Below, piece by piece: positions 51,329-61,321 of a stretch of 64,000 nt of DNA. How positions within the stretch are numbered: the first letter of the stretch is position 1; the number at the start of each line of letters is the position of its first letter. The position numbers were made by a program, and so were the translations under genes. The stretch covers positions 1 through 64,000 of the forward strand of contig NZ_SJXJ01000004.1 of assembly GCF_004337695.1 (NCBI RefSeq), read 5' to 3'. Source of the DNA: Tenacibaculum sp. M341. GTDB taxonomy: Bacteria > Bacteroidota > Bacteroidia > Flavobacteriales > Flavobacteriaceae. Below the pieces are notes generated by a model that saw nothing but the letters and a program-made list of their open reading frames with translations, was not told the origin of the DNA and searched no databases.

Positions 51329-53807
51329 CTGTATTGTTTTCTTGGTCTTCTTCAATAACTAATTTTTTAATTTTCTGATACACAAAAGAAATAATCAGAA
51401 TTAAAACACCTAAAAGAATAAATGCTATTATTTTTCCTGTTTCAGATACATTTTTAATATCGTACAAGAAGAGTTTTAAAATAGTGATGCCTAATAGCGA
51501 TAATGCTATAATTCGCAATGTTTTCCATTGCTTTTTAATACCAATAATCAAAAATATAAAAGAAAAAAGTCCCCATAAAATAGGATATCCAATTTTTATA
51601 ATTTGATTTTGAGTGTCCTTTATTTCAGATGAAATATATCTGTTTTTAGCATAATAATTTTCACTTCCTTCAGAGAATTTGCTTGCTAATTCTGTTGTAT
51701 CGACAGAATTTGAAAAAGATAATCCGTGAATCATTACTTCATTACTAAAAATATAAACGATAGCAAAAACAGCGATCCATGGCAACCATTTCTTATTTAA
51801 AAGAGTTTCGTTTGTTGATGCATTTTTGAATAATTGATACCCAAAGTAAATTAAGCAGGCAAATATTATGTAATGAAAGTAAAAAGCATACTTAGTTTGT
51901 GTTCCTAAAGCAAAATTCTGAATAAGTTCGTTTTTAGGTAAACTATACACAAAGACAATATAAAAAGCTATTGATAATACACTAAAAAATAGTACTCCTT
52001 TTGTAAATGCTGTTTTGAATTTTGTGACTAAGAACAATAGTAAGGCTATGACAATAAAATGATATGTTATAGGTAAAGCAAATGCAGAATAGTAATTCTG
52101 AATATATTGGTAAGCTTGATAATTGATTTCTAAAAGCCCTGTTAAGTAGCTTATGATAATTCCAACAACAAAAATAAGAGATCGATAAAATTTAATATCT
52201 AAGATAAATAAAGTGCTTTCAAAATCTTTTTCACCTTTTAAAACTAGATAGGTTACAAAAAGAGAAATACTAGTAACAAATCCAGAGATAAATAATGGAT
52301 TTAAAACAATGGCGTACTCCTGTTCTAGATAAGTGTATTTATACCAGTCCATAAATAGACTTATAATCGTTAGGACTTGAACAATAACTGCACCTATTTT
52401 AAACGAACCAATTTTTGATTTTTTAGATAACCAAAATAATAATACCACTTCTAAAGCCCAGAAAATTGTAATTTGATTTCCTTCAAACTGAATAGGAACG
52501 GTTAAGGTTACAAAAGTTAAAGCCAAGCCAATTAAAAGATAAATGGCATTTTTATCCAATCCGAATTTCTTGTATAAAATAGCCGCATAAACTACGTTGT
52601 AAATAGCTAACGAAAGTGTAAATAACCCAGTTAAATTAGAATCTAAATCTTTTAAAATAGTCATTCCAATTCCGAAGAAATAAAAAGTATTTGCTATTAA
52701 AATGAAGTATTCAATTTTAGAGAAAACACCTTTGTTTCTTAAATTATTTAAAACAATGGTAATGCTAAAAATGAAATAGAATAATGTGGCAAAAATTAAG
52801 GCACCGTTATGTGAGAATTTTTCTTCATACATAGTTGATAATAGCCAACCAGAGAATAGTAAAATGGTAAAGATAAAATCGAGTATTGTAACCAGTTTCC
52901 ATTTTCTGAAGTATGAGATTGCAAGAATTCCAATATTTAAAATAGCAATATAACTAAAGAGCACAACGTAGTTTCCTTCGCCAGTACTAACCATAAATGG
53001 AGCTGCAAACCCACCAATTAATGAAAGTACAGCCAATTCTTGTCGGTTATAAGAAATAGAAACTAAAGCACTAAAAGCAGTAATTACTGTCATTATAGAG
53101 AAAGCAATGGTTTGGTTGAATAATTGATATTCGTGAAAACCGATATAAATAGTGAAGTAAAAAATACTAATAGCTCCTGCAACTAAAACAGAACTAAAAG
53201 AAGCATAATTTTTCTTCAGTTTATGAGCAATTCCCATTACTAAAGCACCACTTAAAATTCCAATGCCAACTCTAGCTGGTTCGTTAATCCAATCTTTATC
53301 AATTGCATATTTAACAAAGAAACTAATACCTAATACTAAAATTAGAATTCCGATTTTATTGATTAGATTTTCACCAATGAATTTTTCTAAATCAGGATTT
53401 TTCTCTTTGAAAGTTTCAAACCAAGATTTTTTAGGTGTATAGGTTTTTTGAGGTTTTGGAGTTGCTTTTTCTTCAATTGTTTTTTTCTCTTCTTTAAAAG
53501 AATGTTCAAAAGAAACTTTTTCAATAGGTTGTTTAATAGGTTCCTCTTTTTTGGGTTCATCAAAAACAAAAGTCGGTTTCTGTTCAGGAATATCTGGTTG
53601 TATTGGTTCTGGATCTTTAACCATAACAGGTTCAGTACTTTTCTTTTCCGGAGCTGAGTACTGTTGTGTTTTAAGCTTTTCTTGTAAAGATCGAATTCGA
53701 GCATTTAATGTACCAATAGTATTCTCAAGTTTTTTAAATTTCGAATTAATATTGTTGTTAATACTAATAAAACCAATAAGTAGAATTAGAAAAATAATAG
53801 CTTCCAT
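51315..53807 (-). CDS. DUF2339 polytopic membrane protein
   Basis: An 830-residue protein from the ATG at 53807; a TTG seven codons upstream is less likely. A first membrane helix (1-20) and a coiled coil (25-55) are followed by a long Pro/Glu/Lys-rich linker (about 55-135). About 20 membrane segments come next, with the DUF2339 signature ENLINKIGILILVLGISFFVKYAID near the beginning. Such proteins are widespread and have no known function. The pair DUF2339-DUF3999 is a conserved neighbourhood. The coiled coil and linker probably lie outside the membrane. Confidence 0.88.
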   Translation of the reverse strand: MEAIIFLILLIGFISINNNINSKFKKLENTIGTLNARIRSLQEKLKTQQYSAPEKKSTEPVMVKDPEPIQPDIPEQKPTFVFDEPKKEEPIKQPIEKVSFEHSFKEEKKTIEEKATPKPQKTYTPKKSWFETFKEKNPDLEKFIGENLINKIGILILVLGISFFVKYAIDKDWINEPARVGIGILSGALVMGIAHKLKKNYASFSSVLVAGAISIFYFTIYIGFHEYQLFNQTIAFSIMTVITAFSALVSISYNRQELAVLSLIGGFAAPFMVSTGEGNYVVLFSYIAILNIGILAISYFRKWKLVTILDFIFTILLFSGWLLSTMYEEKFSHNGALIFATLFYFIFSITIVLNNLRNKGVFSKIEYFILIANTFYFFGIGMTILKDLDSNLTGLFTLSLAIYNVVYAAILYKKFGLDKNAIYLLIGLALTFVTLTVPIQFEGNQITIFWALEVVLLFWLSKKSKIGSFKIGAVIVQVLTIISLFMDWYKYTYLEQEYAIVLNPLFISGFVTSISLFVTYLVLKGEKDFESTLFILDIKFYRSLIFVVGIIISYLTGLLEINYQAYQYIQNYYSAFALPITYHFIVIALLLFLVTKFKTAFTKGVLFFSVLSIAFYIVFVYSLPKNELIQNFALGTQTKYAFYFHYIIFACLIYFGYQLFKNASTNETLLNKKWLPWIAVFAIVYIFSNEVMIHGLSFSNSVDTTELASKFSEGSENYYAKNRYISSEIKDTQNQIIKIGYPILWGLFSFIFLIIGIKKQWKTLRIIALSLLGITILKLFLYDIKNVSETGKIIAFILLGVLILIISFVYQKIKKLVIEEDQENNTDENI

Positions 53808-54032
53808 ATAACTCTTTTTTGTACTCAAATGTAGCCTTTTTATTTTTTTAACAAGCTTTCAATGTATTTTCGCGGGGATTTAGTGGTAAAATGAAGTAAA
53901 AAATGTGCATTCATGTTTTTTGGGGTAATTACAAATATGAAGTGAAACTCGGATAAAAACACCTAATTGTACACGCACCTATATTGAGTATGTTAATTTT
54001 TCAGATAAAGTTACTACATTGCAAAGAAAAAA

Positions 54033-54536
54033 ATGACAGTACAAGATTTAATAAACCAATTAAGCAGTAATTCTTCTACAATTCTTAATTACTACATCGC
54101 TTTATTGGTATTGGCTTTGATGGGAATGTTAATTGTAACACCTAAAAATTTTAAAGCACCTATTAATTATTTCTATACTGCATTAGTTTATGCTGTAGCC
54201 ATACCAGGTATTTTAGCAATCATATTATTGGTTTATAATTTTTTCTATTTGCGAGCTAATTTAATGCAATTAGAAGTACTAACTTATTATCTGCCAATTA
54301 TTGCAATGTTGGTGTTGTTTGTAATTATCAATAAAACAATTCCGTTAAAAAGAATTCCTGGTTTCGATAAAATATCAGGATTGTTTGCAATAATTGTGGT
54401 TACATTTTTAATTACGTATCTAATTCAAAAAATATTTATAGGAATCTTTTTTATAGGAAGTATAACACAATTATTGGTCATTTTTATAGTGTTACTTGTG
54501 ATTGTGAAAATAGGTTGGGATAAAGTGATAAAATAA
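54033..54536 (+). CDS. Five-helix membrane protein, first gene of the ABC/TerB cluster
   Basis: A 167-residue very hydrophobic protein with about five membrane helices (near 20-36, 48-68, 86-104, 113-130 and 140-160). It starts with a short polar N-terminus (VQDLINQLSSNSS). I do not recognise its family. It lies 65 bases before the coiled-coil gene of the cluster and reads in the same direction, so it probably belongs to it. A role as a channel or anchor is possible. Confidence 0.7.
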   Translation: MTVQDLINQLSSNSSTILNYYIALLVLALMGMLIVTPKNFKAPINYFYTALVYAVAIPGILAIILLVYNFFYLRANLMQLEVLTYYLPIIAMLVLFVIINKTIPLKRIPGFDKISGLFAIIVVTFLITYLIQKIFIGIFFIGSITQLLVIFIVLLVIVKIGWDKVIK

Positions 54537-54601
54537 AGCTAACCCTATAAAAGACTGATTATTCCTTATTTTTTTTAACTTTGTTTTAAAATGTTTTATT
54601 T

Positions 54602-55279
54602 ATGCTAAAAAACTTAAAATCTCTTTTTATAGTTGAAGAAACTACAGAGGAAAAGAAAGAAACTCCGAAACAAGCGAAAGCTGAAAAAGAGGTTTCACAA
54701 AAAAATGTAGAAGAAACTAGTAACGTTTCTCCAAAAACATACACTAATACTGATACATCAGGAGGTGTGGATGGAAAAATTATAGAAAAATTACTAGGAG
54801 CTATAGAAAAGAATAATTTAGAAGGTTTTGACTATTTAGAATTTAAAAAAGCGATTAAAGCTTTAGAAAAAATGCCAATGGATGAAGCTACTAAATTCAG
54901 ATCTACTTTTGCTACAGCTTCAACTTTAGGAGTTACTTTAGATAAACTTGTAGCATCTACAGGACATTACATATCTATTTTAGAAAATGAAAACACTACT
55001 TTTTTAAAAGCTTTTGAAGGTCAATTAACTTCAAATGTTGGAGATAAAGAAAAAGAAATCACTCAATTTGATGCGATTATCAAAGAAAAATCAGAACAAA
55101 TAAAAAAACTTACTGAAGAGATTACAAGGCACCAAACTCAAATAGAGGAATTAAAAAAGACGGTTGCAGAAAGTAAGTCTAAAATAGATAAAACTAGAAA
55201 CGACTTTAAAGTATCGTATTTACACCTACGATCTCAATTAGAGCAAGATGTTGAAAAAATGAAACAATATTTAAAATAA
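54602..55279 (+). CDS. Coiled-coil cytoplasmic protein
   Basis: A 225-residue protein. The N-terminal 15-55 is charged and disordered, rich in Glu, Lys and Thr. Residues 57-130 are helical (KIIEKLLGAIEKNNLEGFDY, FKKAIKALEKMP). The C-terminal 145-222 is a long coiled coil with heptads (IIKEKSEQIKKLTEEITRHQ). Similar short coiled-coil proteins accompany TelA/XpaC-type genes in stress operons. Its stop overlaps the ATG of the next gene by one base. A -7-like TAACTTTG (54576-54583) lies just upstream. Confidence 0.78.
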   Translation: MLKNLKSLFIVEETTEEKKETPKQAKAEKEVSQKNVEETSNVSPKTYTNTDTSGGVDGKIIEKLLGAIEKNNLEGFDYLEFKKAIKALEKMPMDEATKFRSTFATASTLGVTLDKLVASTGHYISILENENTTFLKAFEGQLTSNVGDKEKEITQFDAIIKEKSEQIKKLTEEITRHQTQIEELKKTVAESKSKIDKTRNDFKVSYLHLRSQLEQDVEKMKQYLK

Positions 55280-56283
55280 TGGAAAATTTAAAACCAAAAT
55301 CTTTTTGGGAAAGACCCGAAGGAAAAACAGGAATGCTGCTTACTGGACTATTTGGTGCTGGTGCTTTATATGGTTTATACAAATCGTTACCTTTTTTAAT
55401 AAATATTGTTGAAAACACGTTACAATTAGGTTTTTTATTATGTGGTTTAGCAGCTTTAATTTATGTTGTTTTAGATCCTAAAATGCGTAATCTTATTTTT
55501 TACGTTTATAAATCATTAATGAGATGGATTACAGGAATTTTTATTCAGATAGATCCTATAGGTATTCTTAAAAGTTATATTGATGATTTAAAAGATAACT
55601 TACGAAAAATGAACAAACAAATTGCTGTATTGAAAGGTCAGATGAAAAGATTACAGCAAATTATGCATGAAAATAAAAAGAACATCAATAATAACTTAAA
55701 ATTAGCAAGTGCTGCTAAAGAGAAAGACAAAAAAGGAATTATGATTCTGAAGTCTAGAAAAGCAGGACGATTAAAAGATTCTAATTTAAAGTTAGATGGG
55801 TTGTATAAAAAAATGGAAATTTTATACAGAGTATTATTCAAAATGTATGAGAATTCTGAAATTTTATTAGAAGATATAGAAGACCAAGTAATGGTGAAAC
55901 AGCAAGAAAGAAAAGCGATTAGAGCCAGTCATTCAGCTATGAAATCTGCCATGAATATTATTGCTGGTAATTCTGATAAAAAAGAAATGTTTGATAGAGC
56001 TTTAGAAGCAATTGCTGATGATGTAAGCATGAAAATAGGAGAAATGGAACGTTTCATGGAAATGTCTAACAACTTCATGGATTCTATCGATTTACAAAAT
56101 GGTGTTTTCGAAGAAGAAGGTTTAGAACTTCTTGACAAATGGGAAAAAGAAGGAGTTTCATTAATCTTAGGAAACGATAAAGATTTATTGGTAAACGATA
56201 GTCATAGTGTAGACTTAGATGCTCCAATTTTAAAAACAAATAGAGATCAAAATAATCAGTATTCTGATTTATTCAACTTATAA
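55279..56283 (+). CDS. Membrane-anchored PspA-like coiled-coil protein
   Basis: A 334-residue protein with two membrane helices (about 18-36 and 47-63), a short amphipathic segment (78-100) and then a long helical coiled coil (105-300). The coiled coil (LKDNLRKMNKQIAVLKGQMK, EDIEDQVMVKQQERKAIRA) resembles PspA/ESCRT-III-like or TelA-like scaffolds in composition, without a decisive motif. The C-terminus is acidic. It overlaps the previous gene and precedes the substrate-binding/OmpA gene by 22 bases. A role in coupling membrane state to the ABC system is inference. Confidence 0.75.
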   Translation: MENLKPKSFWERPEGKTGMLLTGLFGAGALYGLYKSLPFLINIVENTLQLGFLLCGLAALIYVVLDPKMRNLIFYVYKSLMRWITGIFIQIDPIGILKSYIDDLKDNLRKMNKQIAVLKGQMKRLQQIMHENKKNINNNLKLASAAKEKDKKGIMILKSRKAGRLKDSNLKLDGLYKKMEILYRVLFKMYENSEILLEDIEDQVMVKQQERKAIRASHSAMKSAMNIIAGNSDKKEMFDRALEAIADDVSMKIGEMERFMEMSNNFMDSIDLQNGVFEEEGLELLDKWEKEGVSLILGNDKDLLVNDSHSVDLDAPILKTNRDQNNQYSDLFNL

Positions 56284-56305
56284 CAATTAATCAAATTAAT
56301 ATATT

Positions 56306-57862
56306 ATGGCAAGAAAGAGGCTTACTCCATTTTCTAAAATCTTAATAGTTGCCGCTATTGTAGGTGCAGTTTATTTTTTACTAATGCAATTGAGAAATCC
56401 AGATGTAAAAGATAAAATTAACGAAGTAACTTCTTCTTCTTCTTCAAAAGGAGGAAAAACAAAAGAAGGTTACAAAGATGTAATTAATATCGGTGTAGTT
56501 ACTTGGGGTGGTTATGCAGGTGGACAATATTTTAACCAAGGGTTTGATGCTAATACAAATTCTCGTTTTTATAAAGATTACGGATTTAAAGTAAAATTTA
56601 AAGTAATAGATGATTTTGATGCTTCAAGAGATGCATTTAAAAATGGAGATATCGATTTAATGTGGGCTACTATTGATGCTTTTCCAACAGAAGTAGAAGG
56701 TTTAGCACAATACCAACCTCAGGTAGTTTTCCAAGCAGACTGGAGTCGTGGTGGAGATGCTATTGTTGCTCGTAGAGGAATTAATAAAGTAAGAGATTTA
56801 AAAGGTAAGAAAATTGCCGTTGCACCCATGACACCTTCTCACTCATTCTTAATTTGGTTATTAGAAGCGGGTGATATTGATTTTAAAGATGTTACTTTAG
56901 TACAGGTACCAAGTGCAATTGATGCAGCAGATGCTTTTAAAAGTGGTACTGTTGATGCAGCTGTTGTTTGGAGTCCAGATGATGCAGATTGTGTAAGCAA
57001 AGTAGCTGGTGCAAGAGTATTAGAAAGTACTAAAAATGCAACTCATATTATTGCAGATGTTTTTGTAGCTAAGAAAGATTTTATTGAAAATAACAAACAA
57101 CAGTTACGTGATTTATATGAAGGTTGGATGATTGGTGCTTCTGAATTAAATGGTTCAGACGCTAAAAAAAGAGAAGCTGCTAAAATCTTAGCAGAAGGAT
57201 TATCTCAACCAGAAGATTTTTGTTACGATGCTATTAATAATGTACGTTTAACTACGCATGGAGATAATAAAGATTTCTTCGGATTAAATCCTAATTATAA
57301 TGGAGTAACTGGTGAGTCTTTATATAACGACATGAAAGTGAAGTATAATGATTTAGGATTTAGTACTACTGGAGCTAAAAGTTGGAGATTATTATCTACA
57401 AAAGATTTAGTAGCGAAAACAACTTCATTAACTGGAGCAAATCATGAAGATGAAGGTCAAAAACAATTCTCAGAAGTAAGTGAGCAATTAATTAAAAAAG
57501 AATCTTTATCATCTAAAAAAGTTAGTATTAGCTTTAATACAGGTCAATTTCAACTTACAGAAAATGCAAAGCAGTTAATAGATATTCAGTTTACTAAAAT
57601 TGCAAAAGCGTTTGCGAATGCACGTGTAAGAATTGAAGGTAATACTGATAATGTAGGAGGTAGATCATCTAATATTGCTTTATCTAAGAAGAGAGCACAA
57701 TCAGTTGCTGATTATTTAATTAAAGAACATCACATGCCAAAAAATAGATTTATTATTGTTGGTAATGGTCCTGATAAACCTGTTGCTGGTTGCGAAAGAA
57801 ACCAAAATGCAGATTGTAAAGCGAAAAATAGAAGAACTGATTTTGAATTAGTAGTTGACTAA
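56306..57862 (+). CDS. Substrate-binding protein fused to OmpA-like domain
   Basis: A 518-residue periplasmic protein held by an N-terminal membrane helix (11-28). Residues 58-370 form a type II solute-binding domain of the NMT1/SsuA kind (INIGVVTWGGYAGGQYFNQG, DIDLMWATIDAF, VDAAVVWSPDDA), typical of nitrate, taurine or phosphate-type ABC uptake. Residues 405-518 form an OmpA-like peptidoglycan-binding domain (SISFNTGQFQLTENA, RIEGNTDNVGGRSSN, NRRTDFELVVD). The fusion ties the binding protein to the cell wall, so it may act as a sensor rather than a simple importer. Its stop overlaps the permease start by one base. Confidence 0.9.
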   Translation: MARKRLTPFSKILIVAAIVGAVYFLLMQLRNPDVKDKINEVTSSSSSKGGKTKEGYKDVINIGVVTWGGYAGGQYFNQGFDANTNSRFYKDYGFKVKFKVIDDFDASRDAFKNGDIDLMWATIDAFPTEVEGLAQYQPQVVFQADWSRGGDAIVARRGINKVRDLKGKKIAVAPMTPSHSFLIWLLEAGDIDFKDVTLVQVPSAIDAADAFKSGTVDAAVVWSPDDADCVSKVAGARVLESTKNATHIIADVFVAKKDFIENNKQQLRDLYEGWMIGASELNGSDAKKREAAKILAEGLSQPEDFCYDAINNVRLTTHGDNKDFFGLNPNYNGVTGESLYNDMKVKYNDLGFSTTGAKSWRLLSTKDLVAKTTSLTGANHEDEGQKQFSEVSEQLIKKESLSSKKVSISFNTGQFQLTENAKQLIDIQFTKIAKAFANARVRIEGNTDNVGGRSSNIALSKKRAQSVADYLIKEHHMPKNRFIIVGNGPDKPVAGCERNQNADCKAKNRRTDFELVVD

Positions 57863-58833
57863 TGAGTAACGGTTTTAAAAATTTATTTGAGCTTAGAGGA
57901 GAGCTAGAACAAAAACAAAAAATTACGCTTACCATTTTGGGAAGCGTAATTCTTGTTTTAATGTGGTTTGTTTTTGCTGAAGTATTATCGAAAAAAGTAA
58001 TCTCGCAAAACGAAACTATTGATATAACATCGCTTAGTGAAGAGAATAAGCTGTACTATGAAAATGATTCGATCTTAGTTGCTAACTATGACAAGTTAGA
58101 ATCATTGTCTACTGAAGAATTAAATAATTATGGATTGGTAAAAAACAAGGTGTATCCATTGTTACCATCTCCAATAAAAGTAATTAAAGCTTTTCCTGAG
58201 TTAAATGAAAAAGATGATGTAATAGGAAATACATTTTTTTCTATCAAATTAAATGTATTAGGATATTTATTGGCAGTAGTAATAGCTATTCCGTTCGGAT
58301 TTTTATTAGGGCTAATTCCTCTTTTTAGAGGATTATTTAGCAAAATAATAGATTCATATCGATTTATTCCTTTAACTGCCGTAACCGGTATTTTTATCAT
58401 GTGGTTGGGTTTAGGAAGTCAAATGAAAGTAGCTTTCTTAGCTTTTGGTATTGTAGTGTATTTAATTCCTGTAGTAGTACAGCGTATAGATGAGGTACAA
58501 AAAGTATACATAAATACTGTTTTTACCTTAGGAGCTACACCTTGGCAAACGATTAGAACAGTATACATACCGTATGTTTTATCAAAATTAATTGATGACA
58601 TTAGAGTACTTACAGCTATTTCATGGACGTATATTACGATTGCTGAAATGTTAAATAAAGGTGGTGGAATAGGAGAGTTAATTTGGACAGCAAAAAGACA
58701 AAGTAGAATAGATAAGGCTTTTGCTATTTTAATTATAATTGTTTTAATCGGTGTGTTGCAAGATCGACTTTTTGTAATGATTGACAAGTTACTTTTTCCG
58801 CACAAACACATTAACAAAGGAAATAAACACTAA
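57862..58833 (+). CDS. ABC transporter permease
   Basis: A 323-residue permease of the SsuC/TauC/NrtB group. An N-terminal helix (about 22-42) is followed by a soluble insert (45-120), longer than usual. Five further helices form the transport domain. The EAA motif (FTLGATPWQTIRTVYIPYVL) sits near 220-240 and contacts the ATPase. It overlaps the binding-protein gene and is 2 bases before the ATPase gene. The substrate cannot be told; the periplasmic insert could contact the OmpA-fused binding protein. Confidence 0.9.
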   Translation: MSNGFKNLFELRGELEQKQKITLTILGSVILVLMWFVFAEVLSKKVISQNETIDITSLSEENKLYYENDSILVANYDKLESLSTEELNNYGLVKNKVYPLLPSPIKVIKAFPELNEKDDVIGNTFFSIKLNVLGYLLAVVIAIPFGFLLGLIPLFRGLFSKIIDSYRFIPLTAVTGIFIMWLGLGSQMKVAFLAFGIVVYLIPVVVQRIDEVQKVYINTVFTLGATPWQTIRTVYIPYVLSKLIDDIRVLTAISWTYITIAEMLNKGGGIGELIWTAKRQSRIDKAFAILIIIVLIGVLQDRLFVMIDKLLFPHKHINKGNKH

Positions 58834-58835
58834 CT

Positions 58836-59645
58836 ATGGGACTGGAATTTTTTGACAATCCGCAAACAACCAATATTATTGAGTTACGCGATATCCATCA
58901 GTCATACGACAATGGAAAAGTAGAAATTATCAAAGATTTAAATTTTCTGGTAGAAGACAAACCTATGCAAGGGCAATTTGCGGCTATTTTAGGAATGTCT
59001 GGTTGTGGAAAATCTACTTTGTTAAGATATATTGCAGGGTTACAACAGCCTACACAAGGTACTGTTTTAGTAAAAGGAAAACCTGTAAGTAAAGAGAATA
59101 GGGTAAGTATGGTATTTCAACAATACTCTTCTTTGCCATGGATGACTGTTTTAGATAATGTAGGACTAGGTTTACAGTTTCAAGGTGTTTCTAAAAAAGA
59201 GCGTGATGAGCGTTCCATGGAAATGATACAGTTGGTAGGTTTGGATGGACACGAAAAGAAATATGCACAATATCCAAATCTTTCAGGAGGACAGTTACAA
59301 AGAGTTGCTATTGCTAGGAGTTTAATGTCGAATCCAGAAATTTTATTAATGGATGAGCCTTTTGGAGCACTTGACATTAAAACTAGATTACAAATGCAAG
59401 ATTTATTAATTGGTATTTGGGAAAAATTTAGTCCTACTATTTTATTTGTTACACACGATATTCAAGAAGCAGTGTATTTAGCTGATGATATTTTTATAAT
59501 GAAGCATGCACCTTCCAATTTTGTAAAACATATTAATGTAGACTTACCTTTTAATAGAAATAGAGAAACCAAAAGACTCTCTCACTTTGATGAATTAGTT
59601 CACGAAGTAGAAGACGCTATGATGCAAATTGACTCTGAGAGTTAG
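58836..59645 (+). CDS. ABC transporter ATP-binding protein
   Basis: A 269-residue ATPase of the nitrate/sulfonate/taurine group. Walker A GMSGCGKS at 53-60, Q-loop Gln95, signature LSGGQ at 149-153, Walker B LLMDEP with Asp173 and Glu174, and switch His207. It powers the preceding permease. It is the last gene of the tight run; a canonical promoter for the next gene follows within 13 bases. Confidence 0.93.
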   Translation: MGLEFFDNPQTTNIIELRDIHQSYDNGKVEIIKDLNFLVEDKPMQGQFAAILGMSGCGKSTLLRYIAGLQQPTQGTVLVKGKPVSKENRVSMVFQQYSSLPWMTVLDNVGLGLQFQGVSKKERDERSMEMIQLVGLDGHEKKYAQYPNLSGGQLQRVAIARSLMSNPEILLMDEPFGALDIKTRLQMQDLLIGIWEKFSPTILFVTHDIQEAVYLADDIFIMKHAPSNFVKHINVDLPFNRNRETKRLSHFDELVHEVEDAMMQIDSES

Positions 59646-59657
59646 TTTTAGAATAGT

Positions 59658-59688
59658 TTTGCTAGTCTGTTAGAAATTAATAATTTTG
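59658..59688 (+). promoter_or_regulatory. Canonical Bacteroidota promoter
   Basis: TTTG at 59658-59661, exactly 19 bases, then TAATTTTG at 59681-59688, a textbook match to TTTG-N19-TANNTTTG. It drives the secreted surface protein gene at 59727 and separates it from the ABC operon. Confidence 0.85.
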
Positions 59689-59726
59689 CAGACAGTAAAA
59701 CTATTTTATTTTTTTAAAAAATTATT

Positions 59727-61187
59727 ATGAAAAAACTTTCTCAACTGTTGTTGTTATTTTTTCTATGCACAACAATTAACTTACTAGCACAAGTAACAGA
59801 ATTAGCCGATGTAAACTTTAAAGCTATTAATATTGGTAATCATGGTCAAGGAGATTATACAAAAAGTATTATTCTTTTGCATGAAATGTATAATGGAACT
59901 AAAATAAGTAAAAATTATGCAATAGGTAAAATAACAGCTATGCGTGGTGGTACTGGTGCATGGAATAGAACAAATGTAGTTAATGTAAATACATCTAGTG
60001 CATATACAGGTACAAGTGGAGCTATAACCAGTATAAATACAGATAGTACTTGGAAATTAATAACAGTTATGTACAATACCAAAAAGTACATGGCATTACA
60101 AGTTCCTTATTCTGCTTCTTGGCATCATTTAGGTTTTCAGTTTGAAGGATGGACTAAATCTACTGCTGAGAATATGAAGGTGATTCCATATGAAAAATCT
60201 GGAAATGTTTTAAATGCAGAAGTAGCAAACAGTATTCAAGATTTTTCTCTAAATATGATAGAATATCATGATGTAGCTAGATTAATTTTAAATGGAAAAA
60301 TGGGTATAGGTACTACCGATTTAGGGGCAGAAACCTTAACAGTAAAAAGTACAGTTAATATTGGGGGGAAAGGAAACGGTTCTTTAAAAGTTAGACATGT
60401 AAATGGTAAGGCTGCAGATAGTGATGCTTTTTCTAGTTTATATCTTAATTATGGAACAGGTACAGATGTTGTGATTGGTAAGAATGATAAAAAGTCAGAT
60501 TTATTAGTTTATGGTGATGCCTTTGTAGGAAATTTAAGTACTAGAAGGTATCTAAAAATAGCCTCTAAAGAGTGGCCTGAAATAAGATTTCAAACACCTA
60601 CAAGTGACAGAGAAATGAGATTAGGTGTTGCACATGGAGTGAGCTCTTTTTATGGTACAGAAGAAGGAGATTTATATGTGTATTCTGCTACTTCTGCATC
60701 AATGCCTTTTATTATTAGAAGAAATGCTGATATCGCATTAGGGCTTAAAAAAGGTAACGTGGGTATTGGTACAAATGACACTAAAGGTTTCAAATTAGGA
60801 GTTAAAGGAAGAATAGCTGCACAAGAAGTTAAGGTTGCATTACACGATAATTGGGCAGATTTTGTTTTTTATGACGATTATAAGTTGCCAACATTAACAG
60901 AAGTTGAAAATCACATTCAAGCAAAAGGACATTTAAAAGATATTCCAAGTGCTAAAGAAGTTGCTGAAAATGGAATTTTTCTTGGAGATATGAATGCAAA
61001 ATTATTACAAAAAATAGAGGAACTAACGCTTTATACAATTCAACAAGAAAAGAAGTTAGAAAAGCAAAATTCTGAAATTGAATTGCTAAAAAAACAAGAA
61101 AATAAAATCAAAAAACTAGAAGAAGAAAATAAAGTATTAAAGTCTTTATTAGAAAGAGTTGAAAAATTAGAGAAAGCTACCAAATAA
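59727..61187 (+). CDS. Secreted surface protein with C-terminal coiled coil
   Basis: A 486-residue protein with a signal peptide (1-21, INLLAQ). The body is beta-rich with repeated motifs of the kind NGKMGIGTTD, GNVGIGTND and RYLKIAS, as in Bacteroidota phage-tail-fibre-like surface proteins. The C-terminal 430-486 is a trimeric-type coiled coil (EIELLKKQENKIKKLEEEN), preceded by a DIPSAKEVAENG stretch common in this family. No type IX sorting domain is seen. It has its own strong promoter. Function unknown, perhaps a surface adhesin; its place between the ABC and AAA+ genes may be accidental. Confidence 0.78.
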   Translation: MKKLSQLLLLFFLCTTINLLAQVTELADVNFKAINIGNHGQGDYTKSIILLHEMYNGTKISKNYAIGKITAMRGGTGAWNRTNVVNVNTSSAYTGTSGAITSINTDSTWKLITVMYNTKKYMALQVPYSASWHHLGFQFEGWTKSTAENMKVIPYEKSGNVLNAEVANSIQDFSLNMIEYHDVARLILNGKMGIGTTDLGAETLTVKSTVNIGGKGNGSLKVRHVNGKAADSDAFSSLYLNYGTGTDVVIGKNDKKSDLLVYGDAFVGNLSTRRYLKIASKEWPEIRFQTPTSDREMRLGVAHGVSSFYGTEEGDLYVYSATSASMPFIIRRNADIALGLKKGNVGIGTNDTKGFKLGVKGRIAAQEVKVALHDNWADFVFYDDYKLPTLTEVENHIQAKGHLKDIPSAKEVAENGIFLGDMNAKLLQKIEELTLYTIQQEKKLEKQNSEIELLKKQENKIKKLEEENKVLKSLLERVEKLEKATK

Positions 61188-61321
61188 GCTATTACTCTTG
61201 ATATTATAATTAAGGTAATCAAAAAAATATCTTATTTTTGGTTACTGCAATAAGTGTTGCATTTTTAATGGTTAAGTTTCAAATAACACCATAATTATGC
61301 AACATTTTTTATTTTAAAGCT

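Noticed and set aside
53387..53811. Open frames on both strands over the linker of the DUF2339 protein
   Set aside because: They are shadows caused by the low-complexity Lys/Glu/Pro linker; the DUF2339 frame explains the region.
53808..53828. TTG start of the DUF2339 gene
   Set aside because: The ATG at 53807 begins directly at the first membrane helix and has an A/G-rich stretch upstream.
61253..61304. TGTTGCAT/ATGCAACA inverted repeat before the TerB/AAA+ gene as an operator
   Set aside because: Only 8 bp with a 36-base spacer, and no promoter element is associated, so support is too weak.
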